NCBI RefSeq assembly: GCF_042684865.1 | Contig: NZ_JBHUML010000002.1 | Location: forward strand, 868,001 to 932,000 | Source: Salibacterium lacus | GTDB taxonomy: Bacteria > Bacillota > Bacilli > Bacillales > Marinococcaceae | DNA length: 64,000 bases | Direction: 5' to 3' | In this document: in pieces, positions 43,294 through 51,331 of the stretch | How the letters are laid out: every line of letters begins with the position of its first letter | Numbering within the stretch: position 1 is the stretch's first letter | Position numbers and translations under genes: made by a program | Notes under the pieces: model-generated | Told to the model about the DNA's origin: nothing | The model's input: only the letters and a program-made list of their open reading frames with translations | Database searches by the model: none

Positions 43294-43488
43294 TCTGGGT
43301 TTCTCCTTTTGTCATATATCTTTTTTATTCAAACGGTGTTTCCCGCTTCTATTGTTACATAGATATAAATCAGAACAGGACAACCTGACAATCTGTTCCT
43401 GAGTCCATCCTATTTTATACTAAACACAGCAGCGGATGCTTCAAGCTTGGATGCATACAGCTGATTGAAACAGGAGGCGGAATCCGGT

Positions 43489-44709
43489 TTGAAAAAAAAT
43501 CAAGTAGCAGGAGCAGCGGCAGCACTTTCTGTCTGCTCCTTTGCCCTGTGTTTAATTCTATACCCCAATGAAGTGCTTGATTCATCAAAAAACGGATTGC
43601 TCATCTGGGGACGGAATGTTTTTCCTGCCCTCTTCCCTTTTTTTGTTACTGTTGAACTTTTAACCGCCTTTGGGGTTGTCCGTTTTCTCGGTGTGATGCT
43701 TGACCCTGTGATGCGGCCGCTGTTTTGTGTTCCGGGAGCAGGCGGTTTCGTATGGGCGGCTGGATTTATTACCGGTTTTCCGTCAGGAGCAAAATTCACA
43801 GCCGATCTTCGAAAACAAAAGAAGGTGACAAGAGGGGAAGCAGAGCGTTTAGTCAGCTTCACCAATGCTTCCAACCCGCTGTTTCTGGGCGGTGCCGTTG
43901 CTGCAGGTTTTTTTCACACACCGGAGCTGGGTCTGCTGCTCGCCTTTTCCCATTACAGTTCAACTATTATTGTCGGCCTTATAATGCGGTTTCATGCTTA
44001 CCGTGATCAAGGTACTGTTTCCTCTTCAGTGTTTTCATTTCGTACGGCTTTCCAAGCGCTGCTTGATGAACAGCAGGAGGACAGGCGCCCGTTTGGGAAA
44101 AAACTGGGAGACGCAGTCATTTCTTCTGTGCACACTCTGCTTATGATCGGCGGATTCATCTGTATTTTTTCCGTCCTTTACCGAATGTTTCAGGTAACGG
44201 CGGTCATCGAGTATCTCTCCGTTCTCCCGGCGGCCGCTCTTTCTCTTTTGTCCATAGGAACGGAAACAGCCGTTCCGCTGTTATCAGGTATTCTTGAAAT
44301 CACATCAGGAAGCAGATTGACAAGCAGCCTGGATACTGTATCTCTTCTTGAGAAGATAGTGGTCGTTTCGTTTATTCTCGGCTTCAGCGGTCTATCCGTA
44401 CACGCTCAGGTAGCGGGGATCCTGGCGGAGACCGATATCCGTTACCTGCCTTTTCTGGCAGCTCGATGTATGCACGCGGTCCTTGCAGCAATCATTGCCT
44501 ATGTGAGCTTTGAACCATTGTATCTATTCCGGACCGATCAGTCCGTTTTCACAGGTCCGGACCAGGACACGATGATGGTGTCACTCTGGGAACAGGGAAT
44601 GAATGCAGCCGCTGGTTTCGGCGGTACCGCTTCTATCTGTATTCTTCTGTTCTATCTGATTTGTCTCCATCTCAGAAAAAAGCCGGGACACGCGGCTCAC
44701 GATAAATAG
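43489..44709 (+). CDS. ylbJ: Sporulation integral membrane protein YlbJ
   Basis: Mother-cell membrane protein of the nucleoside-recognition (Gate) family, required for proper spore formation in B. subtilis. About 406 residues with 8-10 hydrophobic segments. Residue-by-residue alignment with B. subtilis YlbJ up to FPALFPFF supports the TTG at 43489 behind AGGAGG (11-base spacing) over the TTG at 43465. Conserved FITGFPSGAKFTADLRKQ and TNASNPLFLGGAVA are visible. Confidence 0.92.
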   Translation: MKKNQVAGAAAALSVCSFALCLILYPNEVLDSSKNGLLIWGRNVFPALFPFFVTVELLTAFGVVRFLGVMLDPVMRPLFCVPGAGGFVWAAGFITGFPSGAKFTADLRKQKKVTRGEAERLVSFTNASNPLFLGGAVAAGFFHTPELGLLLAFSHYSSTIIVGLIMRFHAYRDQGTVSSSVFSFRTAFQALLDEQQEDRRPFGKKLGDAVISSVHTLLMIGGFICIFSVLYRMFQVTAVIEYLSVLPAAALSLLSIGTETAVPLLSGILEITSGSRLTSSLDTVSLLEKIVVVSFILGFSGLSVHAQVAGILAETDIRYLPFLAARCMHAVLAAIIAYVSFEPLYLFRTDQSVFTGPDQDTMMVSLWEQGMNAAAGFGGTASICILLFYLICLHLRKKPGHAAHDK

Positions 44710-44742
44710 AGGGGGCTGTTCCTCTGTTGGAACAGCCCATTT

Positions 44743-45237
44743 TTATTCACCGGAAAACGGTCCGTACTTTTCGTATAAATAAGCGGTGACAGGAGTTGGG
44801 ACAAGTTCTTTAACGTCCGCTTCGTATTTCGCGACTTCCTTCACAATGCTCGAGCTCAGGTAGGAATACTGATTGTTTGTCATCATAAAAAACGTTTCAA
44901 TTTCAGGGTCAAGCTTTCGGTTAATGGAAGCTGCCTGCAGCTCATACTCAAAGTCCGAAACCGCACGCAGACCGCGTATAATTGTCTTCGCCTGTTTCTG
45001 ACGGACATAATCAATGAGCAGTCCGTTAAACGAGTCAATTTCCACATTCGGTATATTTTCAACGGATTCCCTTAACATCGTAAGCCTTTCATCAACCGAG
45101 AAAAGCGGTTCTTTATTGCGGTTATGTAAAACGGCAACCACCACTTTATTAAAGACTTTGGCACTTCGTTCAATAATATCAAGGTGGCCGTTCGTTACAG
45201 GATCAAAACTACCAGGATAGACTGCAGTTTCCGCCAT
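44743..45237 (-). CDS. coaD: Phosphopantetheine adenylyltransferase
   Basis: Fourth step of coenzyme A synthesis: joins 4'-phosphopantetheine and ATP to dephospho-CoA. About 164 residues from the ATG at 45237 with GGAGGAAAG upstream. T/HxGH motif in YPGSFDPVTNGHLDII; ISSTxxR-type loop seen as YSYLSSSIVKEVA. The 92 extra residues in the long frame overlap rsmD and are not coding in this frame. Follows rsmD by 13 bases. Confidence 0.96.
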   Translation of the reverse strand: MAETAVYPGSFDPVTNGHLDIIERSAKVFNKVVVAVLHNRNKEPLFSVDERLTMLRESVENIPNVEIDSFNGLLIDYVRQKQAKTIIRGLRAVSDFEYELQAASINRKLDPEIETFFMMTNNQYSYLSSSIVKEVAKYEADVKELVPTPVTAYLYEKYGPFSGE

Positions 45238-45250
45238 TTTCTTTCCTCCT

Positions 45251-45805
45251 TCATTCCGCCGTCCGGTAGATGGATATACTGGTATCCCCGTAATGCCGGA
45301 CGACCTGTTGTTCCAATCGGCTGATGCGTTCGGGAAGTTCTGCAGCACTGGAATGTTCACAGATAACAGTTCCATTCTGTCGTAAAAGCTCTGCATCGGA
45401 AACAGTGCCGAGCAGCGCCGGAATAGGATGATCAGCATAAGGGGGATCCATAAAAATATAGTCAAAGGACCTTTTTCGTTTCGCAAGAGCAGCAAGCGCC
45501 CGTTTTGCTTCATTTCGGTATACTTCCGTCTGCTCTTCCACTCCCGCCCCTTGAAGATTCTGCTTGATCACCCGTACAGCCTGAGGATGCTTGTCCACAA
45601 ATACAGCCTGTTCCATCCCCCTGCTCAACGCTTCGATTCCAAGGCTTCCTGTACCGGCATAAAGGTCCAGTACAGCTCCTCCCTCAAAATACGGACCGAT
45701 TAATTGAAATAAAGCTTCCTTCACTTTATCAGAAGTCGGCCTTGTTTTCATTCCTTGGACCGCTTTCAACGATTTTCCTTTGTATTTTCCTGAAACAACC
45801 CGCAT
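45251..45805 (-). CDS. rsmD: 16S rRNA (guanine-966-N2)-methyltransferase RsmD
   Basis: Methylates G966 of 16S rRNA. 184 residues (YlbH). SAM-binding LDLYAGTGSLGIEALSRG and catalytic DPPY in IFMDPPYADHPI. Co-transcribed with coaD, as is usual. Its promoter is probably minus-strand TTGGAC-17-TAGGAT just upstream of the start. A structured RNA unit on the opposite strand begins about 100 bases upstream. Confidence 0.95.
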   Translation of the reverse strand: MRVVSGKYKGKSLKAVQGMKTRPTSDKVKEALFQLIGPYFEGGAVLDLYAGTGSLGIEALSRGMEQAVFVDKHPQAVRVIKQNLQGAGVEEQTEVYRNEAKRALAALAKRKRSFDYIFMDPPYADHPIPALLGTVSDAELLRQNGTVICEHSSAAELPERISRLEQQVVRHYGDTSISIYRTAE

Positions 45806-45875
45806 ATCAGCGCATCCCTTTCGTCGATGTCGTTCTTATCCTACCATACAACAACAAACGGTCCAACAACAGTAT

Positions 45876-45905
45876 TTGATACTTTTTCCCGTATTCATGT
45901 ATAGT
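45876..45905 (+). promoter_or_regulatory. Promoter of the putative small RNA
   Basis: TTGATA (45876-45881), 18-base spacer, TATAGT (45900-45905) on the plus strand. No plus-strand gene follows; the next thing in this direction is the hairpin series and terminator at 45912-46074. Confidence 0.65.
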
Positions 45906-45911
45906 TTGATA

Positions 45912-46074
45912 AAATTACGTACACAATGAGAAACAGCAGCATGAATCCGTGCTGCTGACAACCGCGGAGAAGACTTACGTTTCCCCATAAGTTCTTCCTC
46001 CGGTTTCTCCTCTCCCATAGTCCGTCATGGTACGGACGGGCTGTTCCTTCTACCCTGAGGAACAGCCTTTTTTT
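45912..46074 (+). ncRNA. Probable structured small RNA between rsmD and the MFS gene
   Basis: About 163 bases bounded by a promoter and an intrinsic terminator on the plus strand. Hairpins in order: CAGCAGCA/TGCTGCTG; a longer imperfect stem between AACCGCGGAG and CTCCGGTT; GTCCGT/ACGGAC; then the terminator GGCTGTTCC/GGAACAGCC followed by seven T (46039-46074). No convincing reading frame. It occupies the region upstream of rsmD (ylbH), where an RNA motif called the ylbH leader has been described in Bacillus; whether this is that motif, and on which strand that motif lies, I cannot confirm. A minus-strand 60-codon frame here has no family match. Confidence 0.6.
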
Positions 46075-47263
46075 ATTTACTTCCCAGTACAGGAACAACC
46101 TGCTTTCTCATTAGAACTATGCCGATAAAAAGAAGCAAAGCCGACATGATAAACAAACTTCTTATTCCTGTCACTCCGGCAATAACACCTCCGATCATCG
46201 GACCCAGCATGTTACCAAGGAACAAAAAGCTGTTCGAAAAACCGTACGTCCTGCTTTCCATCCCTTCAGGTGCCAGCTGTCGTATCAACGTGTTGGCAGC
46301 AGGGAGCAGTCCTCCGAGACAAAGGCCTGTAAAAAACCTCATGGTAATAAGCTGCCACAGTTCGGTGACAAAGGCCTGCGGAATGGAAAACAGAAAAGCG
46401 CCGATCAACGAACCGTACAACACATAATGCGCACCCTTTTGGTCACTCCATTTCCCGAGCTTGGGAGAAGCCAGCATATTTGCAAAGCCCATCGACGACA
46501 CAGCCAGACCGGCAAAGAAAGCACTGTTTATCCCGCCGCTTAAATCTTCCACAAATAAAGAAACAAGCGGATTTATGCCGACGAGTCCAAACTGAATAAC
46601 AAAGATAATAGCATAAATGGAAGGAATCGGCCGGATCCGGGCGATCGTTTTAAAATCATCCATCGTGCTTGTTTTCTCTTCATGAATCGGAGGAGTGAAA
46701 TCTTCTTTCACAAAAAATAAAACCGTCAAAGCGGCAGCGGCAATCGCTATTCCTGTAATATTAAAAATCATCCGGAATCCGATGACTTCGGCCATAATCC
46801 CTCCAAAAAGAGGGCCGCAGATGCTTCCGGCCACCGCTCCCGCCTGCAAAATACCAAGAGCACGACCAACGTATTCTTTTGGGGTATTCGTGGAAACAAG
46901 AGCAATGGAAGCCGGATTAAAGCCCGATATCGTTCCGTTCAGGAGGCGGAAGAAGAAGAGGCTCCAAGGGCCGGAGGCAAAACCCATCAGTATCATAACA
47001 ACTGCCATCCCAAAACCGGAGCGAAGCACCATCAACCTCCTGCCGTGCCTGTCCGCAAGCCTCCCCCATAAAGGAGAGACGAGAAACGCGCTGAAAAAAT
47101 TAATGCCGAAAATAAGTCCCGCCCATGTACTTACTTTGGCAGGATCAGTGATTCCAAGTTCCTGCAGGTAAAGCGGGAGAAAAGGCACAATCATTGTCAT
47201 CGCAGCCATGACAATAAAAATCGAAGCCGTAAGAATATATAAATTCTTCTTCCAATCGATCAT
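46073..47263 (-). CDS. MFS drug-efflux-type transporter
   Basis: Twelve-segment major facilitator of the DHA1 type, about 396 residues. Motif A between segments 2 and 3 is SPLWGRLADRHGRRLMV; motif C-like GAVAGSICGPLFGG lies in segment 5. The pattern and Bacillus relatives suggest multidrug efflux, but the substrate cannot be told. ATG at 47263 (MIDWKKNLYI) with AAGGGAACAGG; the 19 extra residues upstream are not conserved. It separates ylbG from rsmD, which are neighbours in B. subtilis. Confidence 0.85.
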   Translation of the reverse strand: MIDWKKNLYILTASIFIVMAAMTMIVPFLPLYLQELGITDPAKVSTWAGLIFGINFFSAFLVSPLWGRLADRHGRRLMVLRSGFGMAVVMILMGFASGPWSLFFFRLLNGTISGFNPASIALVSTNTPKEYVGRALGILQAGAVAGSICGPLFGGIMAEVIGFRMIFNITGIAIAAAALTVLFFVKEDFTPPIHEEKTSTMDDFKTIARIRPIPSIYAIIFVIQFGLVGINPLVSLFVEDLSGGINSAFFAGLAVSSMGFANMLASPKLGKWSDQKGAHYVLYGSLIGAFLFSIPQAFVTELWQLITMRFFTGLCLGGLLPAANTLIRQLAPEGMESRTYGFSNSFLFLGNMLGPMIGGVIAGVTGIRSLFIMSALLLFIGIVLMRKQVVPVLGSK

Positions 47264-47331
47264 TTCCTGTTCCCTTCTTTCTATTCCTGTCATTCTATAA
47301 TAAATAGAACAACCTCTCAAATGAAGAGAAC

Positions 47332-47377
47332 AAAAAAGAAACGCTTCCGACTATCATTTCTTGATAATCGAAAGCGT
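47332..47377 (-). terminator. Terminator downstream of ylbG
   Basis: Minus-strand ACGCTTTCGATTATCA pairs (with mismatches) with TGATAGTCGGAAGCGT, then TTCTTTTTTG. Its AAGAAACGCTTCCGA arm recurs in the terminator at 56380. Confidence 0.85.
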
Positions 47378-47413
47378 GTTTTCCCTTCAGGGATTGATTT
47401 GTCCCCGATTTTC

Positions 47414-47689
47414 TTACAGGCCCGTATTGTAATGGTAATCCTGTTCCTTTGGCTTGACGGGGCCGCTGAACTCGGTTCGGATTTCCGGTTTTCGGGATTT
47501 TTCGGTTTTATCAACAAAAGACAGGGCCTCTACTTTTTGTATTACGTCATCAACGTCTGATTGATTACAGTACAACACAGCATATTTAAAACGTTTGGAT
47601 ACATAGTAAACGACTCCGTATCTGCGCAGGTGGCGCACATTTTTGGTGGAACGGAGCCAGACGGCGATCCCTGTTCGTGGTGTAAGCAT
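47414..47689 (-). CDS. ylbG: YlbG family (DUF2129) cytoplasmic protein
   Basis: 91 residues; unknown function, conserved in Bacillus. Aligns with B. subtilis YlbG through LRRYGVVYYVSKRFKYAVLY (about 21-40) and VQKVEALSFVDK-like sequence. AAAGGGGG ribosome site. The partner ylbF (ricF) lies 9.2 kb away at 56.9-57.4 kb instead of adjacent. Confidence 0.86.
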   Translation of the reverse strand: MLTPRTGIAVWLRSTKNVRHLRRYGVVYYVSKRFKYAVLYCNQSDVDDVIQKVEALSFVDKTEKSRKPEIRTEFSGPVKPKEQDYHYNTGL

Positions 47690-47756
47690 TCGTCCGCCCC
47701 CTTTAACAGTAATATATTTTCAGGATAGCACGAACTATGCCGGGCGGCAAGCTGCT

Positions 47757-48545
47757 TCATTTCTTTTGAAACCAGTGCTTCCCCGCTTTTTCTATCAATC
47801 CGGGACACACCTGGTAAAGGCGGGCCGCAGCATCCATCCACCAGGGCATGTTCAGTTCCCGGCGGGGCCGAGTGATGAGTTTCAGAATGCGTTCAGCTGT
47901 TCTGCCGGCATCCAGCATCCAAGGGCCTGCCGATTTTTCATATTGTCCCGAACGGTCGGCTTTTTGAATAAACGGCGTCCGCACCGGCCCGGTATTGACA
48001 ACAGAAACATACACTCCAAATTCCCGGGCTTCCTGCCGCAGTGCATTGCTGAAACCGATGATTCCATGCTTGGAGGCCGCATAGACAGAAGCTTTCGGCG
48101 TCGCGATTTTACCGGCCTGCGATCCAATGTTAATAATGAGACCGCGACGCTGTTTTTTCATAATCGGAAGCACCTGTTTGGTCATGAAAAAAGGGCCTGA
48201 AATATTAACATGCAACATCCTGGCTGCGTCTTCTGCATCGAGGTCATCGGCCGCAGAAAAAACTCCGGCGCCCGCGTTATTGATAACAACATCCAGTTCA
48301 TCCACTTCTTCCATCATACCCGCCACTACCTTTTGACAGGAAGCTTCGTTCGTAATGTCTGCCGGATATATCGTGCATTTCTTCCCTTCCTGATGCAGGC
48401 TTTCCTGAAGTTCGGCCAATGCTTCCCGGGAACGGGCAGTCAATAACGGGTGATGCCCTTTTCGTGCAGCGCGGACAGCGAGTTCTTTCCCTATCCCGCT
48501 CGATGCACCGGTGATCAGTATCGTTTTCGGCCGTTTCTGCACCAT
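47757..48545 (-). CDS. Short-chain dehydrogenase/reductase
   Basis: NAD(P)-dependent oxidoreductase of the classical SDR family, 262 residues. Cofactor motif TGASSGIGKE (about 12-21), NNAGAG, and catalytic Ser-Tyr-Lys with YAASK (about residue 160). The C-terminal part resembles the Bacillus YqjQ/DltE-like group; substrate unknown. Promoter not evident. The start region abuts the proBAC leader, transcribed in the opposite direction. Confidence 0.88.
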   Translation of the reverse strand: MVQKRPKTILITGASSGIGKELAVRAARKGHHPLLTARSREALAELQESLHQEGKKCTIYPADITNEASCQKVVAGMMEEVDELDVVINNAGAGVFSAADDLDAEDAARMLHVNISGPFFMTKQVLPIMKKQRRGLIINIGSQAGKIATPKASVYAASKHGIIGFSNALRQEAREFGVYVSVVNTGPVRTPFIQKADRSGQYEKSAGPWMLDAGRTAERILKLITRPRRELNMPWWMDAAARLYQVCPGLIEKAGKHWFQKK

Positions 48546-48593
48546 CCAGTCTCTCCCTCCTGTACTTTTCTTTCACTTTATCACTCGTATGAC

Positions 48594-48623
48594 TTGACAA
48601 ACAAATTCCATGTTTCAGATAAT
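48594..48623 (+). promoter_or_regulatory. Promoter of proB-proA-proC
   Basis: TTGACA (48594-48599), 18-base spacer, GATAAT (48618-48623). Transcription would begin near 48630 and enter the T-box leader. Confidence 0.75.
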
Positions 48624-48629
48624 AAGAAG

Positions 48630-48915
48630 TAGCATAGTAAATATAACAACAGGCGGACAATATAAAGGCTTTGAAAGGGAATAGTAGAAAATACCGCGTT
48701 TCCAGTACAGAGAGCGGGGGGAGAGGCTGAAACCCCGGCACGGAAAAGCTGTTTTTCGAACCCGCCCTGGAGCTGCCGGGGAATGAACCCGGCCGGTACT
48801 TTTCCGATACAAAAAGATAGAGAGAGACGGACGTGTAAGGTTCGTCTAATAAAGGTGGTACCGCGGGAAAACGTACTCTTCCGTCCTTTTGATTGAAGGA
48901 TGGAAGAGTTTTTTT
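48630..48915 (+). promoter_or_regulatory. T-box riboswitch leader of proBAC (proline)
   Basis: The 401-base gap 48546-48946 holds a promoter and this leader. T-box sequence AAAGGTGGTACCGCGGG (48851-48867), then a terminator stem CTCTTCCGTCCTT/AAGGATGGAAGAG with seven T (48876-48915). Stem I features AGAGAGCGGGGG and GCTGAAAC are visible, and TCGAACCCGCCCTGGAG puts a proline codon, most likely CCC, in the specifier loop followed by the usual purine. Uncharged tRNA-Pro should switch the operon on. Confidence 0.92.
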
Positions 48916-48946
48916 ATGTTGTTCATTACGTATTCGGAGGATGACA

Positions 48947-50065
48947 ATGAAGAAAGAACGAGTCGTCATAAAAATCGGCAGCAGCTCCCTTACCGCTGAC
49001 GGAGGCGGACTGAGCCGTTCGAAACTGCTGGAGTTTGTAGAGGCTGCTTCGGCTTTGCATCAGGACGGACATCAGGTTGTTTTAATTTCTTCCGGTGCAG
49101 TTGCGGCTGGGTTCTCGGGACTGAAATATCCCACCCGGCCCGTCACGCTTGCCGGAAAACAAGCTGCGGCCGCTGTCGGACAGGGGCGGTTAATGCAGGC
49201 TTACACAGAGGCATTCCGTCATTATCAGATTGAAACCGGCCAGATTCTTTTGACAAGGGACAATTTCTCTAATAAATCGCAGTATCAAAATGCCTATTCC
49301 ACATTAACCGAACTTCTTCAACGCGGCGTTCTGCCGATCATCAATGAAAATGATTCCATTGCCGTTGATGAACTGACGTTTGGAGATAATGACATGCTTT
49401 CCGCTCTTGTGGGAGGGCTGATTCATGCTGAATGCCTGATGATTATCACCGATATTAACGGCATTTATGATGCCAACCCGAGCACCGACCCAAACGCCAA
49501 ACGATATCATTTTTTATCGGAGATAGAAGATGAACAATTTGAACAGGCGGGAGGAAGCGGAAGTGCTGTCGGAACCGGAGGGATGAAATCTAAACTTCAG
49601 GCAGCAAAAACCGGTCTTTCTCTGGGACTGCGGGCGTTTATCGGGAAAGCCGAAGGACCTTCTTCATTCCAGGATATTCTTGCCGGAAAGGGAGACGGGA
49701 CCTACATCGGATTCCCAGGGCGTTTCGTGCTGAACAGCAAAAAGCAGTGGCTCGCCCTTCACTCGCTGCCGGCTGGTGAACTTATCGTAGATGACGGCGC
49801 GCGGACGGCCCTTCTTCAAAAAGGAAGAAGCCTGCTCCCTGCCGGTATTTTGGAAGTACACGGACGTTTTGAAAAAGCAAGCGTGGTAGAGGTAAAAGAC
49901 AACCGGGGAAACCTTATCGGCAAAGGACAGGTCAACATGTCCGCCGACGAAATTAAGGACATCAAAGGAAAGTCCTCCCAGGAAGCTGTGGAACGGACAG
50001 AAACACAAAGAGCAGAAGTTATTCACCGGGATGAATGGGTCCCGTCAGAAAAGGAGAGAAAATGA
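48947..50065 (+). CDS. proB: Glutamate 5-kinase
   Basis: First step of proline synthesis: phosphorylates glutamate. 372 residues from the ATG at 48947, with GGAGG 6 bases ahead. Kinase domain (1-255) with VVIKIGSSSLT, INENDSIAVDE and GTGGMKSKLQAAK; C-terminal PUA domain (about 275-355). The frame upstream to 48893 lies in the T-box terminator. Followed by proA after 2 bases. Confidence 0.96.
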   Translation: MKKERVVIKIGSSSLTADGGGLSRSKLLEFVEAASALHQDGHQVVLISSGAVAAGFSGLKYPTRPVTLAGKQAAAAVGQGRLMQAYTEAFRHYQIETGQILLTRDNFSNKSQYQNAYSTLTELLQRGVLPIINENDSIAVDELTFGDNDMLSALVGGLIHAECLMIITDINGIYDANPSTDPNAKRYHFLSEIEDEQFEQAGGSGSAVGTGGMKSKLQAAKTGLSLGLRAFIGKAEGPSSFQDILAGKGDGTYIGFPGRFVLNSKKQWLALHSLPAGELIVDDGARTALLQKGRSLLPAGILEVHGRFEKASVVEVKDNRGNLIGKGQVNMSADEIKDIKGKSSQEAVERTETQRAEVIHRDEWVPSEKERK

Positions 50066-50067
50066 TA

Positions 50068-51315
50068 ATGAGTATGATGATTGACCAGGGAAAAAGAGCC
50101 AAAGAAGCTTCCGCTGCTGCTGCCCTTTTATCCTCAAATGAAAAAAATGAACTGCTGCGCGTGATGGCCGCTCAACTGGAAGAGGATATACCAGCCATTC
50201 TGGCCGAAAACGAAAAAGATCTTAAAGCCGGTGAGGAAAATGGGATTTCCACCGCCCTCATGGACCGCCTCCGCCTATCTGAAACCAGAATCAAGGGAAT
50301 GGCGGAAGGATTCCGGCAGGTGGCAGCACTCAAAGACCCGATTGGACAGGAGATGGAATCCTGGAGCCGGCCAAATGACCTACACATTCAAAAGGTTCGT
50401 GTGCCGCTTGGCGTCGCCGGTATTATATACGAAGCTCGCCCGAATGTGACCGCAGATGCCGCCGCTTTATGTTTAAAAACCGGTAACGCCGCCTTTTTAC
50501 GCGGAAGCTCTTCTGCCTACTATTCCAACGCAGCGATTGTCGCTTCTATTCACACTGCACTTGCTGCCAGCAGCATGTCCAAAGAAATGGTCCAGCTGGC
50601 TGAGGACACCTCAAGAGAAGCAGCTTCAGATCTGTTCACCATGAACGACTACCTCGACGTTCTCATACCAAGAGGCGGCGCCGGTCTTATTCAGACCGTC
50701 GTACAGCAGTCTTCCGTCCCGGTACTCGAAACGGGGGTCGGCAACTGCCATGTTTTTATCGATGAAAGTGCCGAAGAAGATATGGCCGTTCGGATAGCAG
50801 TGAACGCCAAAACCGACCGTCCATCGGTTTGCAATGCAGCGGAAACGATTCTCGTGCAGGAAAACTGGGCAGAAAAACATGGTAAAAAGCTGATAGAAGC
50901 ACTTCACGCTGAAGGAGTCGAAATCCGGGGAGATCATTATATTCAATCGCTTCATCCAGATGTTAAGCGGGCCTCTGAACAGGACTGGGAGGAAGAATTT
51001 CTCGATTTGACCGCCGCTGTAAAAATCGTGAAAAATCCGGAAGAAGCCGTTGCCCACATCAAACAGTACGGAACGGGACATTCCGAAGCCATCGTTACAG
51101 AAAATACGGAGCACAAGCATTATTTTTATAATCAGCTTGATGCTGCTGTTCTTTACCACAATGCCTCCACTCGTTTTACGGATGGATTTGAATTCGGATT
51201 CGGCGCGGAGATCGGAGTCAGCACGCAGAAACTGCATGCCCGTGGTCCAATGGGACTCGAAGCATTGACGTCCTTTAAATATCTCGTAGACGGCTCCGGC
51301 CAGATTAAGGAATAG
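50068..51315 (+). CDS. proA: Gamma-glutamyl phosphate reductase
   Basis: Second step of proline synthesis, NADPH-dependent reduction to glutamate semialdehyde. About 415 residues, aldehyde dehydrogenase superfamily. Catalytic Cys in DRPSVCNAAETILV; VPLGVAGIIYEARPNVT and AEIGVSTQKLHARGPMG are family motifs. Start chosen at the ATG at 50068 (AAAGGAGAG 9 bases upstream); an ATG two codons later is also possible. Confidence 0.96.
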   Translation: MSMMIDQGKRAKEASAAAALLSSNEKNELLRVMAAQLEEDIPAILAENEKDLKAGEENGISTALMDRLRLSETRIKGMAEGFRQVAALKDPIGQEMESWSRPNDLHIQKVRVPLGVAGIIYEARPNVTADAAALCLKTGNAAFLRGSSSAYYSNAAIVASIHTALAASSMSKEMVQLAEDTSREAASDLFTMNDYLDVLIPRGGAGLIQTVVQQSSVPVLETGVGNCHVFIDESAEEDMAVRIAVNAKTDRPSVCNAAETILVQENWAEKHGKKLIEALHAEGVEIRGDHYIQSLHPDVKRASEQDWEEEFLDLTAAVKIVKNPEEAVAHIKQYGTGHSEAIVTENTEHKHYFYNQLDAAVLYHNASTRFTDGFEFGFGAEIGVSTQKLHARGPMGLEALTSFKYLVDGSGQIKE

Positions 51316-51331
51316 GGGGTTCATAAACGAT

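Noticed and set aside
45238..45513. 92-residue N-terminal extension of CoaD
   Set aside because: It overlaps rsmD in another frame; a strong GGAGG precedes the internal ATG that matches the family start.
45922..45960. Tiny plus-strand frame (MRNSSMNPCC) inside the small RNA
   Set aside because: No ribosome site, ten codons only, and it coincides with the first hairpin.
45836..46018. 60-codon minus-strand frame upstream of rsmD
   Set aside because: Cys-rich composition without family match; the DNA is better explained by the hairpins of the plus-strand RNA.
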